Shown piece by piece: positions 33,699-43,136 of a stretch of 64,000 nt of DNA. The stretch's first letter is position 1. Each line of letters opens with the position of its first letter. Source of the DNA: Candidatus Cardinium hertigii (lineage in GTDB: Bacteria > Bacteroidota > Bacteroidia > Cytophagales > Amoebophilaceae); the NCBI RefSeq assembly GCF_003176915.1, contig NZ_CP029619.1, positions 1,116,001 to 1,180,000 on the forward strand. The letters are read 5' to 3'. The position numbers were made by a program, and so were the translations under genes. A model generated the notes under the pieces. That model saw nothing but the letters and a program-made list of their open reading frames with translations. It made no database searches and had not been told where the DNA came from.

Positions 33699-34406
33699 TT
33701 ATTTTCTTGGCTTGATTATCTTATTTGCTACTTCCTTTATAGATGAATTTATATGAGAAATTGCCTGATTTATATGATTTTTTGTATCTTGTATTGCACT
33801 CCTACGTAGGGTGTTGCTACCTGTACTTACTAATTTTGCTTCCTCTTCTTCTTTTAAATTTGCGCTAAAGTTTGTTATAGACGCTCCTTCTAGTTCCTCT
33901 ATTGCCATATCTATATACAGTATAATACGCTTTTCTTTGGTAAAGGACCTTATACTTTGTAGTGTTTGGACGATAGCCTTTATTGTATCTTCTATTTCCT
34001 TTGCTTTGGCTACGCGCTTATCTACGTTGTCTTTGCGCTCTTCTTCATTAAGCGTAGTATTATTGACAATCCATGGAAGTGGAATAGCTCTTGTTATACC
34101 CGTTAGGGCCTTTTCTAACTTCTCTTTTTCTGTTTGTAGCTTGTACACTAAAGGATCTTTTGTGGCGTCAGCTTCTCTGCTGCCTGATTGGCCATTATTA
34201 TATAGAGTGGGATATATTTTGTTGCTAGGTGGTTGTTGCTTTTTATTAGGATGATTATTTGATACTTCATATTTTATTTTACCAGCATTAGAAGAAACAG
34301 TTTGCTTAGTGGCTATAGGTTTGTTGCCCTTATCTGCTTGATTGCTACAATCGCTAGATAACAGTAAGGAAGAAACTAAAACTACAGAAATACATTTCTT
34401 TTTCAT
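33699..34406 (-). CDS. Putative secreted helical protein, possible lipoprotein
   Basis: Function unknown, 235 residues. The N-terminus (MKKKCISVVLVSSLLLSSDCS) is a signal peptide with a Cys after the hydrophobic core, although LSSDC is a weak lipobox. Next comes a polar, Asn/Pro/Ser-rich linker (about 22-75). The remaining helical, charged region ends in INQAISHINSSIKEVANKI. It is convergent with the DUF1703 gene (20 bp gap) and divergent from the next gene. Composition resembles other small secreted proteins of this window, but no sequence family was recognised. Confidence 0.55.
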   Translation of the reverse strand: MKKKCISVVLVSSLLLSSDCSNQADKGNKPIATKQTVSSNAGKIKYEVSNNHPNKKQQPPSNKIYPTLYNNGQSGSREADATKDPLVYKLQTEKEKLEKALTGITRAIPLPWIVNNTTLNEEERKDNVDKRVAKAKEIEDTIKAIVQTLQSIRSFTKEKRIILYIDMAIEELEGASITNFSANLKEEEEAKLVSTGSNTLRRSAIQDTKNHINQAISHINSSIKEVANKIIKPRK

Positions 34407-34718
34407 TTTTTATTGGTTATTTGATACTTTTGTTAATTATGCTGTCTTTCTTAAGAAATAAACCATTGGACAACAGGAATATTAGATTTGGTTTCTAAAT
34501 AAAAATAGAAAATTTATTTTAGGTAATTCAAGGAAGGGGCCGTTGGTATTATTTACTTATATGGTTTATATTATAAATTATAAATCTTAGTGGGGGTGGG
34601 GGATTTCCGTTAGAGGAAATATTCGTATACTTGTTATTCCTTCAGAGGGTGGATGATTGTAGCGCAAAAGAGAAGATCCCTATAGGGTTCTTTTGAATTA
34701 GTTTATATTGTATAATAT
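34407..34718. other. Divergent promoter region
   Basis: About 312 bp between two divergent putative secreted-protein genes. AT-rich, with GGGGGTGGGGG near 34592-34602. No ORF or strong hairpin is seen, so it presumably holds both promoters. Confidence 0.35.
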
Positions 34719-35333
34719 ATGTATAAGAATATATTTGTTTTTATAGTTATTGGCGTACAGGCTTGTGGCAATGGGTGTAAACTGTGGATACAGCATCTGC
34801 AAAGACAAAAAGAACAAGGTAGCAGAGCAATTAAAGAACTTACGAAAGAAGATACCCGGGAACTATGTAAAAAAAGTAAGCAAGCTTTGGTTGTGTGTTT
34901 ATTATGGAAAACACCCAAGCAACTTATTGATAAAATAGAGGCGGATCCAAAAATAGAGAAGGTTTATAAAATGTTCATGGGTTGTTCTCCTTCAGAAGAG
35001 GATATACCACTATTGCGATGCGCTTTATACCTTTTCTGTGATACAAAACAGTTATTTAAAATAAAAAAAGTAGAAGGGAAAATATACCATCCACTTTGTA
35101 AGGAAGTACCTAAACTCGAGGAATTCTTACAAGATAAGTTTAGCAATATTTCTAAAATAAAGGATTTAAAACAACAATTGGATGAAATAAGCGCAGAAGA
35201 AGAGGAAGAAGAGGAAGCTAACCAACCATTTTTTGAAGCGGATTTTGATTTTAAGCAATTCCTTGAAAAGGAGTTAAAAAGTATTTTTGAAATAAGACGT
35301 TTTTTATATAGATTAGCGTGTAACCTGGTTTAA
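34719..35333 (+). CDS. Putative lipoprotein with acidic stretch
   Basis: Function unknown, 204 residues. It starts MYKNIFVFIVIGVQACGNGCK, a short signal with a candidate lipidation Cys at 16. The middle is Lys-rich and helical with several Cys; around residue 155-167 there is a run of Glu (AEEEEEEEANQ) followed by aromatic and acidic residues (FEADFDFKQFLEKELKS). The next gene starts 34 bp downstream on the same strand, so the two may form an operon. No homologue recognised. Confidence 0.55.
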   Translation: MYKNIFVFIVIGVQACGNGCKLWIQHLQRQKEQGSRAIKELTKEDTRELCKKSKQALVVCLLWKTPKQLIDKIEADPKIEKVYKMFMGCSPSEEDIPLLRCALYLFCDTKQLFKIKKVEGKIYHPLCKEVPKLEEFLQDKFSNISKIKDLKQQLDEISAEEEEEEEANQPFFEADFDFKQFLEKELKSIFEIRRFLYRLACNLV

Positions 35334-35367
35334 TTTAATGAATCATAATTTTTAAGCGTAATATTAT

Positions 35368-36195
35368 ATGAATATGAGAAAAAAAATAAGGATTTTAGGC
35401 ATGGCATTGGCATCGTTTGTAAACTGCGGGGATATTTTTGCTATGCAAGAAGCTACTACAGAGACAACAGAAGCGAGTGATTTTTTTGCTAAAAATAAAA
35501 AGTTTCCTTTCCATTTTGACATAAAAACTTCGTTAAGCGTGGGGTTTGATACTATTGGTGATTATTGGGCTGGGAATGGGAAAGCAGCCATTGGGCCTAT
35601 GGTAGAATGGCACCCTTTAAATGGGATAGGTGTGCAAACTGGTTTATGGTATAGCTATAACCTTTCCCCAGGCATACGTATTGACAAATGTGGAGAAAGC
35701 TTAGCAAAAAAAGGGTTTTTGGATTTTATTAAAAATGGCTTTAAAAGTATTAGCGATATGGATTGGACAGATGATAGTGACGATAGCATGGCTATGCGTT
35801 TAGGTGGTGGCTCTTTCCATGCAGTGCATATTCCCATTTTTCTACGAGTATATCTAGGTAAAAAGCGTCAATTCGCATTATACGTTGGAGGTGACTACAG
35901 AATTGCATTATTCGGTGAAAAGGATTTCTTTGCTAAAGATGTCCCTTATTTATACCTTAATTCCAAGAAGATGAGAAACCATATACTTCAGAAAGGTGTT
36001 CCGAGTTTAAAGGAAGCTATTTTTATGCAAAATGATAAGAAAGACCAATTGCAATTATCAAAACTAGCCAAGTGGCATTGGGATTTTGGATTTGAATTTA
36101 GAAATAAGTCTGGTTTAATAGTAGGAACTAAGTGGTTTGGCCTTACATTGGGTTATGATTTTAGCAAACTTTTCTGTGAAGAAAGCAATAATTAA
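35368..36195 (+). CDS. Putative outer-membrane beta-barrel protein
   Basis: A 275-residue protein with a signal peptide (MNMRKKIRILGMALASF to about residue 25). Its mature part has the look of an eight- or ten-stranded barrel: glycine-rich openings (SLSVGFDTIGDYWAG, AAIGPMVEWHPLNGIGVQTGLWYSY), FLRVYLGKKRQFALYVGGDYR and a terminal TKWFGLTLGYDFSKL. This resembles Bacteroidota porin-family or OmpA-barrel proteins. A function beyond surface exposure is not inferable. It follows the acidic lipoprotein gene closely. Confidence 0.65.
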   Translation: MNMRKKIRILGMALASFVNCGDIFAMQEATTETTEASDFFAKNKKFPFHFDIKTSLSVGFDTIGDYWAGNGKAAIGPMVEWHPLNGIGVQTGLWYSYNLSPGIRIDKCGESLAKKGFLDFIKNGFKSISDMDWTDDSDDSMAMRLGGGSFHAVHIPIFLRVYLGKKRQFALYVGGDYRIALFGEKDFFAKDVPYLYLNSKKMRNHILQKGVPSLKEAIFMQNDKKDQLQLSKLAKWHWDFGFEFRNKSGLIVGTKWFGLTLGYDFSKLFCEESNN

Positions 36196-36592
36196 TTTTT
36201 TTTATTATTATTATCCGATTCAGCAATAAGAGTACCTGGCTAACTCTTGGCCAAGTAAGAAACATAGCGTAATACATTTATAGTATAGTATACTATGTTT
36301 CTTCAGTACTGTGGCAGAAAACGCGTTTGTGTCTGGTTTTTAAGTAAATTTATTACAAAACTTGCATTTTTACGCTAAAAATTAACCTAAAAGTATGCTG
36401 AAAAGCAAACGCTTGCTACAGCGTTGAACAGATACTAATACGTCACATATAAAATTTAAAATTAAACAATACGTTTAGAGAAGCTACGGGAAAAAAACAA
36501 CAGAAAGCATATTGATTTTTAAGTTTTATATTTATCTAATTTTTTTTTACTACAGATCAAGGAGTATAGTCTACTAGGGCTAAATAAATATA
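36196..36592. other. Intergenic region with long inverted repeat
   Basis: About 400 bp between the barrel gene and thrS. An 11-bp perfect inverted repeat, AAGAAACATAG (36257-36267) and CTATGTTTCTT (36293-36303), encloses a 25-nt AT-rich loop containing the palindrome ATAGTATACTAT. It may end the upstream transcript. The rest is AT-rich, probably the thrS promoter and leader. No tRNA or ORF is seen. Confidence 0.45.
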
Positions 36593-38512
36593 ATGGTTAC
36601 TATTCTAATTGATGTTAATGGTGAACAGTTATCTTTTCCGAAGGGTAGTACAGGATTACAGATTGCCCGACGGATTGGTCTCCTTCCTGACATGCTGGGG
36701 TTAACGGTAAATGACGTGGTTTATGATATAACCCGTTCTATTGAGGAAGATGCTACGATTCGTTTTCTAACGTGGGAGGATGCCCTAGGCAAGCAACTCT
36801 TCTGGCATTCTGCTGCCCATCTTTTGGCTGCTGCCTTAGAAAGTCTTTATCCCACTGTGCAATTGGGTATGGGGCCTCCTATTGAGCAAGGTTTTTATTA
36901 TGACGTAGATTTAGGCAATGATACGGCAACTACGTTGGATACAACGCTTATAGAGGAGAAGATGTTGGCGTTGGCACAACGAGGCGATGCTTTTATCCGT
37001 CGTGCTGTTTCCAAGCAGGAAGCCATTGCTTTTTTTAAGGAAAAAGGCAATGGGTATAAGCTGGAATTGATAGAAGGGTTAGAAGAGGGACGGATTACTT
37101 TTTATCAATTGGGGGACTTTATAGATTTATGCAAAGGGCCTCATCTGCCCCATAGCGGTTGGATTAAGGCAGTTAAAATCTTAACCATTGCAGGCGCTTA
37201 CTGGAGGGGCAATATCCATAATAAACAATTGACGCGTATTTATGGAATTGCTTTTCCAGAGCAAAAAGCACTTGCCGCCTTCCTCGCTTTGCGAGCGGAA
37301 GCTGCCAGGCGTAGCCACCAAAAAATAGGAAAAGAGCTTAAGTTATTTACTTTTTCAGAAAAAGTAGGCTTAGGACTTCCCCTTTGGTTGCCTAAGGGCG
37401 CTTTGCTATATGATATATTGGTTCAATTTCTTAAAAAAGAACAGATCAAACGAGGCTATCAGCCGGTTTGTACGCCGCATATTGGCCATAAAGCACTCTA
37501 CCTTACTTCTGGTCATTACGAAAAATACCAAGAAGATTGTTTCCAGCCTATTCATACAGCTGAAGTAGAAGAAACATACCTACTGAAGCCTATGAATTGT
37601 CCGCATCATTGTGAAATTTACAGTAGTGCCGCTCGCTCTTACAAAGAATTACCATTGCGTTTGGCAGAGTTTGGTACGGTCTATCGCTATGAGCGCCATG
37701 GAGCCTTGCATGGGTTGACCCGTACCCGTTGTTTTACCCAGGATGATGCCCATATTTTTTGCCGCTTAGATCAAGTAAAAGATGAATTCTCAGCTGTAAT
37801 TGATCTCGTATTGCATGTTTTTAATATATTACATTTTACTGATTATAAGGCGCAACTTTCTTTTAGGGATCCTAAGCAAGATAAATATATAGGAAGCTTG
37901 GCAGATTGGTCCTTAGCAGAACAAGCCATTCAGGAAGTGGTGACAGCAAAGGGATTGCAGGCTACTACGGTGCTAGGAGAAGCAGCTTTTTATGGTCCTA
38001 AAGTAGATTTTATGGTAAAAGATGCGTTAGGACGCAATTGGCAATTGGGTACGGTGCAGTTGGATTACCAATTGCCTATTCGCTTTGATCTTACCTATAT
38101 AGGGACAGATGGCCAAAAATACCGCCCTGTTATGATCCATCGTGCACCGTTTGGCTCGCTTGAACGGCTGATTGCCATTCTTATAGAACATACAGCTGGT
38201 AACTTCCCCTTCTGGTTGGCACCAGAGCAGGTGGCGCTCCTGCCTCTTTCTGATACCTATGCTACCTATGCCACTACCCTGTATCGTCTGCTGCTGGAAA
38301 GGGAAATACGGAGTGTCCTAGATCTACGGAATGAAACAATAGGTAAAAAAATACGTGAAGCAGCTTTACAAAAAATCCCTTATATACTTGTGGTGGGAGA
38401 AAAAGAAGTAGAAACAGGATATGTTTCCGTTCGTAAACAAAATAAACAAATTTCTATGCTGTGGGATGATTTTATAACGCAGGTCTGTTCGGAAGCTAAC
38501 CTACCCAGCTAG
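36593..38512 (+). CDS. thrS: Threonyl-tRNA synthetase
   Basis: Charges tRNA-Thr. The 639 residues comprise a TGS domain (about 1-62), an editing domain with HSAAHLLAAALE (the HxxxH of the editing site), the class II core with LLKPMNCPHHCEIY (about 330-343, zinc-ligand Cys) and LTRTRCFTQDDAHIFC, a late MIHRAPFGSLERLIAILIEH, and the anticodon-binding domain (LPLSDTYATYA, then LRNETIGKKIREA). Length is normal and no damage is seen. Stand-alone transcription is likely. Confidence 0.95.
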   Translation: MVTILIDVNGEQLSFPKGSTGLQIARRIGLLPDMLGLTVNDVVYDITRSIEEDATIRFLTWEDALGKQLFWHSAAHLLAAALESLYPTVQLGMGPPIEQGFYYDVDLGNDTATTLDTTLIEEKMLALAQRGDAFIRRAVSKQEAIAFFKEKGNGYKLELIEGLEEGRITFYQLGDFIDLCKGPHLPHSGWIKAVKILTIAGAYWRGNIHNKQLTRIYGIAFPEQKALAAFLALRAEAARRSHQKIGKELKLFTFSEKVGLGLPLWLPKGALLYDILVQFLKKEQIKRGYQPVCTPHIGHKALYLTSGHYEKYQEDCFQPIHTAEVEETYLLKPMNCPHHCEIYSSAARSYKELPLRLAEFGTVYRYERHGALHGLTRTRCFTQDDAHIFCRLDQVKDEFSAVIDLVLHVFNILHFTDYKAQLSFRDPKQDKYIGSLADWSLAEQAIQEVVTAKGLQATTVLGEAAFYGPKVDFMVKDALGRNWQLGTVQLDYQLPIRFDLTYIGTDGQKYRPVMIHRAPFGSLERLIAILIEHTAGNFPFWLAPEQVALLPLSDTYATYATTLYRLLLEREIRSVLDLRNETIGKKIREAALQKIPYILVVGEKEVETGYVSVRKQNKQISMLWDDFITQVCSEANLPS

Positions 38513-38700
38513 TTAAGGAGGGTAGCGCGCAATACCTGTTCGAGGAATAGAAAGGAGTAGGCAACGTATGGGTTAGATAGGTTGGAAGCTGCGATTGTGC
38601 TACATGACCCAATCTATTTTATATCTTTGTAAAGAAGGGCTGTTATGCCCTATTAGAAAAGTATGTTCCCTTTTCCCATTCTGATTATATTCGTTTAGTT

Positions 38701-40134
38701 ATGCAACAGAAAATAGCTGACGCTGCTGCAGCAGACATTAAGCAAACCCATACGATTACATCCAAGCTTTCTCCCTCTTTTAGGAAGGTATATATGGAAA
38801 GCTATGGTTGTCAGATGAATTTTTCTGATAGTGAAATTGTTGCTGCCATTATGCAGCAGCAAGGTTTCCTATTAACCACACAATACCAGGAAGCAGATCT
38901 GATTTTTATCAATACCTGTGCGATTCGCGATAAAGCAGAACAAACCATTCGTAATAGGTTATTGCTATTTAATCAGCAAAAGCTATACAATCCAGCACTT
39001 ATTGTAGGCGTTTTAGGATGTATGGCAGAACGATTGAAAACCCAATTATTAGAAGAGGAAAAAGTAGTGGATATTGTTGCAGGACCAGACGCATATAGAG
39101 ATTTGCCTAAGCTAGTCAGCCAAGTAGATCAAGGGCATAGAGCAGTCAATACATTCCTATCTAGAGAAGAGACTTATGCTGATATTGAGCCTGTTCGATT
39201 GCATACCAATGGGGTTACTGCTTTTATTTCTATTATGCGGGGTTGTAACAACATGTGTACTTTTTGTATTGTTCCCTTTACACGTGGTCGGGAGCGAAGC
39301 AGAGATCCTTCCTCCATTGTAGCAGAGGCAAAGCATCTCTTCAGCAAAGGTTATAAGGAAGTTACGCTATTGGGGCAAAATGTAGACTCTTATAGATGGG
39401 TTTCCGCTGCAGCCGCAGTAGAGGGAAGCATTGTACAGAAAAATACAGTGGTGAACTTTGCACAATTGTTAGCCATGGTAGCATCCATTGATCCAAATTT
39501 AAGGGTTCGTTTTTCCACTTCCCACCCCAAGGATATGACAGATGATGTCCTGTATACGATGCGTGCCTATGATAATATTTGCAAACAGGTACATCTGCCC
39601 GTTCAGAGCGGTAGTAATCGCATGTTAAAACTGATGAACCGTTCCTATGATAGGGAATGGTATAAGGAAAGAATCCAAGCCATTAAGGCCATTTTAGGGG
39701 ATTCCTGCGCTATTTCCTCTGATATGATTGCAGGTTTTTGTTCTGAAACAGAAGGTGATCATGCTGATACCCTTTCCCTTATGGAGGAGATTCAATATGA
39801 TTTTGCTTTTATGTTTTATTATTCTGAGCGGCCAGGTACGTTAGCCGCTAGAAAATACTGCGATGATGTCGCTGTAGAAGTTAAAAAACGTAGGTTAAGT
39901 GAAATCATAGCAAAACAACGGATACATTCCTTACGGCATCATCAAAAAAATATCGGGCAAGTATATCAAGTATTAATTGAAAAGCAATCTAAGAAATCAG
40001 CAGACTTTTTTCAAGGCAGAAATAGTCAGAACAAAATAGTGGTTTTCCCTAAAGGGAAACAGCAGGTAGGGGATTATGTATATGTCCGTATTAAAGACTG
40101 CAATGCGGCTACTCTTTTTGGTACACTTTGTTAA
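38701..40134 (+). CDS. miaB: tRNA-2-methylthio-N6-dimethylallyladenosine synthase MiaB
   Basis: A radical SAM methylthiotransferase that adds ms2 to i6A37 of tRNAs. The 477 residues have the N-terminal cluster Cys ([30 protein letters not shown]), the radical SAM motif CNNMCTFC (about 182-189) with RGCNNM before it, and a C-terminal TRAM domain ([14 protein letters not shown]). It starts the Bacteroidota-typical run miaB - sigma54 activator - lptE-like - TPR-like - secG. The next gene's frame opens inside it but a later ATG is preferred. Confidence 0.95.
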   Translation: MQQKIADAAAADIKQTHTITSKLSPSFRKVYMESYGCQMNFSDSEIVAAIMQQQGFLLTTQYQEADLIFINTCAIRDKAEQTIRNRLLLFNQQKLYNPALIVGVLGCMAERLKTQLLEEEKVVDIVAGPDAYRDLPKLVSQVDQGHRAVNTFLSREETYADIEPVRLHTNGVTAFISIMRGCNNMCTFCIVPFTRGRERSRDPSSIVAEAKHLFSKGYKEVTLLGQNVDSYRWVSAAAAVEGSIVQKNTVVNFAQLLAMVASIDPNLRVRFSTSHPKDMTDDVLYTMRAYDNICKQVHLPVQSGSNRMLKLMNRSYDREWYKERIQAIKAILGDSCAISSDMIAGFCSETEGDHADTLSLMEEIQYDFAFMFYYSERPGTLAARKYCDDVAVEVKKRRLSEIIAKQRIHSLRHHQKNIGQVYQVLIEKQSKKSADFFQGRNSQNKIVVFPKGKQQVGDYVYVRIKDCNAATLFGTLC

Positions 40135-40159
40135 ACATTACCCTCTGTGTAGATATACT

Positions 40160-41407
40160 ATGAAAGAAAGTATAGAAGTAATTAAGCAACGCTTTCATAT
40201 TATAGGCAATGCTTCTCTTTTAAATAGAGCCATTGAAGTAGCTATGCAGGTAGCCTCTACGGATCTATCTGTTTTGATTACAGGAGAGAGTGGTACAGGT
40301 AAAGAATCCTTTTCAAAGATTATACATGCTTTAAGTCCTTATCGGCGTGGTAATTTTATAGCCATTAATTGTGGTGCTATTCCAGAGGGGACCATAGATT
40401 CTGAGTTATTTGGTCATGAAAAAGGATCCTTTACCGGTGCTTTGGAAAGTCGAAAAGGCTATTTTGAGGAAACCAATGAGGGTACTATTTTTTTGGATGA
40501 AATAGGTGAAATGCCTTTAGCTACGCAAACAAAACTTTTGCGGGTATTGGAATATGGGGAATATGTAAAAGTTGGTTCTTCCAGAGTAGAAAAAACAAAA
40601 GTACGTGTGGTAACAGCTACCCATGTAAACTTGTTGTATGCCATTAAAGAGGGAACCTTTCGGGAGGATTTGTATTACCGTTTAAATACAGTACCCATTA
40701 CCATACCTCCCTTAAGGGAAAGAGGGGCAGATGTTATTTTGTTGTTTCATAAATTTGCTAGTGATTTTGCAGCTAAATACCGTATGAAGCCTTTGGCATT
40801 AACGCCAGCGGCCAAAGAGTTATTCCTGACCTATGCATTCCCAGGTAATATTCGGCAGCTGAAGAATATTGTAGAGCAGATGGCTTTATTGGAAAAAGAG
40901 ATAGTCATAACACCAGAAGTGTTAGAAAAATATCTACCCAGCGAAGCAAAGTATGCATTGCCGGTGCTGTATAAAAAGTGGATGCATAATGGATCAACGG
41001 AAAAAGCATTTATATATGGGATGCTGTTGGATTTAAAAAGAGAAGTGGCTGAGCTTAAGGAGCTCATATTAGATCCCTCTGTTTCCCCTGTTAAGCAGCA
41101 GGGATACATGCCCCATGTTGAGCATTTTCCTGCTGAATATAAACAAGAAAATTTGGATGTTCCACTTTTAGATAGGGAGTATTCCCTAAAAACAGTAGAG
41201 GATAAGCAGCCCCCTGCTACTGCCCAAGAACCCATAAAGAAACTTTCCATTGAAGCACAGGAGCAAGTATTGATTCGAAAATCTTTACAAAAAAACCATG
41301 GCAACCGTAAGCATGCAGCCGATGATTTAGGTATTTCTGAACGAACACTTTATAGAAAAATTAAACAATATGAGATTGAAGCATACAGCTATAAACTTAA
41401 GAAATAG
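40160..41407 (+). CDS. Sigma-54 interacting transcriptional activator, no receiver domain
   Basis: An AAA+ enhancer-binding protein of 416 residues from ATG 40160 (the frame also opens at 40076 within miaB). Walker A GESGTGKE is at about 42-49, the sigma54-contacting loop reads GSFTGA instead of GAFTGA, and Walker B is TIFLDEIGEMP. A Fis-type helix-turn-helix ends the protein (HGNRKHAADDLGISERTLYRKIKQ). No response-regulator receiver domain precedes the AAA+ domain. The miaB linkage is a Bacteroidota signature. rpoN is not in the window. The Ser in GSFTGA also occurs in active homologues, so activity is likely. Confidence 0.9.
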   Translation: MKESIEVIKQRFHIIGNASLLNRAIEVAMQVASTDLSVLITGESGTGKESFSKIIHALSPYRRGNFIAINCGAIPEGTIDSELFGHEKGSFTGALESRKGYFEETNEGTIFLDEIGEMPLATQTKLLRVLEYGEYVKVGSSRVEKTKVRVVTATHVNLLYAIKEGTFREDLYYRLNTVPITIPPLRERGADVILLFHKFASDFAAKYRMKPLALTPAAKELFLTYAFPGNIRQLKNIVEQMALLEKEIVITPEVLEKYLPSEAKYALPVLYKKWMHNGSTEKAFIYGMLLDLKREVAELKELILDPSVSPVKQQGYMPHVEHFPAEYKQENLDVPLLDREYSLKTVEDKQPPATAQEPIKKLSIEAQEQVLIRKSLQKNHGNRKHAADDLGISERTLYRKIKQYEIEAYSYKLKK

Positions 41408-41903
41408 GTGGTATTTTTTTTGCATGCTATCGTTACTATATAGCTGTGGTTTTGTTTTTTTTTCAGATGCGCAACTTCCAGAGGCTGTGCAGACATTTTC
41501 TATTCAAGTTTATTCGGAGATTTCAGATGGTCCGTCAGATATGGCGCAAAATATGATGGATGCACTTGAGGGAAATGTAATACGTTTCGCACCTTATTTG
41601 ACTAAGGTGGAACGAGAGGGGGACATCCACTATAGCTGTGTTATTAAGAATTTTTCATGGCGTACCGTTTTTAGTCGAGACAAGGCGTCTATTGATGGTA
41701 AAGAAATAGAAGAATTAACCATTGCTGTACAGGTTTCCTATGAAAGTTCTGTAGAGGAGGTGGCGCATACATTTACCAATAAAATTTTCTCAAAATCAAA
41801 AATAAGCGATAGCTCAAGTGCAAAAGAAAATGAGCTGGCCAATGAGATAATTCAAGAATTGGCTGCTGACATTTGTGAAAGATCTATAAATTACTGGGAG
41901 TAA
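41370..41903 (+). CDS. LptE-like outer-membrane lipoprotein
   Basis: By position (after the miaB-linked activator, before secG) and by features this is the Bacteroidota LptE-family gene, which in LPS-producing relatives helps LptD insert LPS. The 177 residues have a signal (LRNRWYFFCMLSLLYSCGF) with a probable lipidation Cys at 26, then FSIQVYSEISDGPSDMAQ and a VQVSYESS segment. The start at 41370 overlaps the activator gene by 38 bp; an alternative ATG is at 41424. Amoebophilaceae are thought to make little or no LPS, so its substrate is open. Confidence 0.7.
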   Translation: MRLKHTAINLRNRWYFFCMLSLLYSCGFVFFSDAQLPEAVQTFSIQVYSEISDGPSDMAQNMMDALEGNVIRFAPYLTKVEREGDIHYSCVIKNFSWRTVFSRDKASIDGKEIEELTIAVQVSYESSVEEVAHTFTNKIFSKSKISDSSSAKENELANEIIQELAADICERSINYWE

Positions 41904-41918
41904 TGCACCCGTTGTGCT

Positions 41919-42566
41919 ATGAAAGTTCAGAAGCTATTGAAATTATTGACACAACCTAATACGTTATCTTCAAGTGATATACCTGATTTAGAATCTCTTA
42001 TAAAGAATTATCCCTACTTTTATTTAGCGCATGCCCTGTTAGCTAAGGTAGTTTACACGCAAGAGCGTGATGTAGAGAAGCATGCCGTACAGCGGGCGGC
42101 AACGTATGCTATCGATCGGACGCATTTGCGGATGTGGTTAGAGAATAAGCTAGTCTGGTCAGGGGTCATATCCGCTGTTGGTAGCAAGGGTATGCCGGAG
42201 CAATCTGCTGCTATCAATAATACTAATCATTTGGAAGATATTGCGAAACAAACTATTAAAAAAGGAACCAATGCAATAAGTAGGCAGCAATTTAGGGTTA
42301 TTGAACATATTTTAAATAAGCCCAATTTACAATGGGGAACTATAGAATCATATGAGGTGCCTGATGCATTAAAAAATAAAGACCTCTCAGAACAATGTAC
42401 GCTGGTAGATGATCGCTTTGCAACTGAAACATTGGCTCATATCATGGTTCAACAGAAAAAATTTAAGCGTGCTATTGAAATTTATAGATGTTTGATAATA
42501 AAAAATCCTGAAAAAAAAGCCTACCTTAGTAGTGTGATCGATGAATTAAGTCATCATTTGCAATAG
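41919..42566 (+). CDS. Conserved hypothetical, C-terminal TPR-like
   Basis: The 215-residue protein is in the slot between lptE and secG that holds a conserved hypothetical gene across Bacteroidota. Near its N-terminus is LESLIKNYPYFYLAHALLAKV, and its C-terminus (TLAHIMVQQKKFKRAIEIYRCLIIKNPEKKAYLS) fits a single TPR hairpin. It follows the lptE-like gene by 15 bp and is likely co-transcribed. Soluble, no signal peptide. Its last 20 codons are duplicated in degenerate form just downstream. Function unknown. Confidence 0.75.
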   Translation: MKVQKLLKLLTQPNTLSSSDIPDLESLIKNYPYFYLAHALLAKVVYTQERDVEKHAVQRAATYAIDRTHLRMWLENKLVWSGVISAVGSKGMPEQSAAINNTNHLEDIAKQTIKKGTNAISRQQFRVIEHILNKPNLQWGTIESYEVPDALKNKDLSEQCTLVDDRFATETLAHIMVQQKKFKRAIEIYRCLIIKNPEKKAYLSSVIDELSHHLQ

Positions 42567-42660
42567 GTGCGTATTTGTTTAACGTGCTTGGGTATGCCTT
42601 ATTGTGGTAGTAATTTGTTTGGCTTGTTTTAGAAAGCTAAAGGTTGTTTATTGAACTTTA

Positions 42661-42730
42661 ATAGTGAGAAATCCTGAGAAAAACGTATCTTAATAATTTG
42701 ATTGCTAAACTAAATCATCATTTACAATAA
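42661..42730 (+). pseudogene. Degenerate copy of the 3' end of the upstream TPR-like gene
   Basis: AAATCCTGAGAAA and the following 50 bp mirror the end of the upstream gene. In one frame it reads YLNNLIAKLNHHLQ-stop against YLSSVIDELSHHLQ-stop of the intact gene, with one frameshift before that. It sits between the TPR-like gene and secG and ends 2 bp before the secG start. It is a leftover of a tandem duplication and has no start of its own. Confidence 0.7.
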
Positions 42731-42732
42731 TT

Positions 42733-43071
42733 ATGTTCGTATTTAAAATACTTGCTGTATGCATTATTATGGTAGCCATTTTATTAATTGCTGTTATATT
42801 GATCCAGGAGCCTAAAGACCGTATTATGTCACCAGCTGCTGGTACGGAGCTGCATCGGGTAGGGCTTAATCAAAAAGCTAATTTTTTAGAAAAGACTACC
42901 TGGGTATTAACAAGTTTACTACTTGGGTTAACACTTTTGTCTGCTATATCGCTTAAATATGCTACAAAAGTTAGGTTGCCTCTTAACATAACCAGAAAAA
43001 AAGCAATAGAACCGGAGCGAAATAATACGGATACTACTAAGCCTAAAGAAGCTGAGTCAGAAAATCAGTGA
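42733..43071 (+). CDS. secG: Protein translocase subunit SecG
   Basis: A small inner-membrane subunit of the SecYEG channel. The 112 residues have two TM helices (about 4-22 and 54-74) linked by the conserved loop with ILIQEPKD (usually IQ.SK.GG in other phyla; LIQ.PK is typical of Bacteroidota) and LNQKANFLEKTTW, then a polar tail. It ends the miaB-secG run; in many Bacteroidota groES-groEL follow, but here a barrel-protein gene does. Confidence 0.88.
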   Translation: MFVFKILAVCIIMVAILLIAVILIQEPKDRIMSPAAGTELHRVGLNQKANFLEKTTWVLTSLLLGLTLLSAISLKYATKVRLPLNITRKKAIEPERNNTDTTKPKEAESENQ

Positions 43072-43136
43072 AGCAATTAAGCTATTTCCTTTGCGATAAA
43101 GATCACTTGTTGTTATAAATAATTTTTTAATTGCAG

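Noticed and set aside
33811-34254. 147-residue plus-strand hydrophobic frame
   Set aside because: It is antisense to the secreted helical protein at 33699-34406, whose signal peptide and codon pattern are more credible.
38513-38700. tRNA gene in the gap before miaB
   Set aside because: A CCTGTTCGAGG-like word is present, but no cloverleaf or acceptor stem can be built around it.
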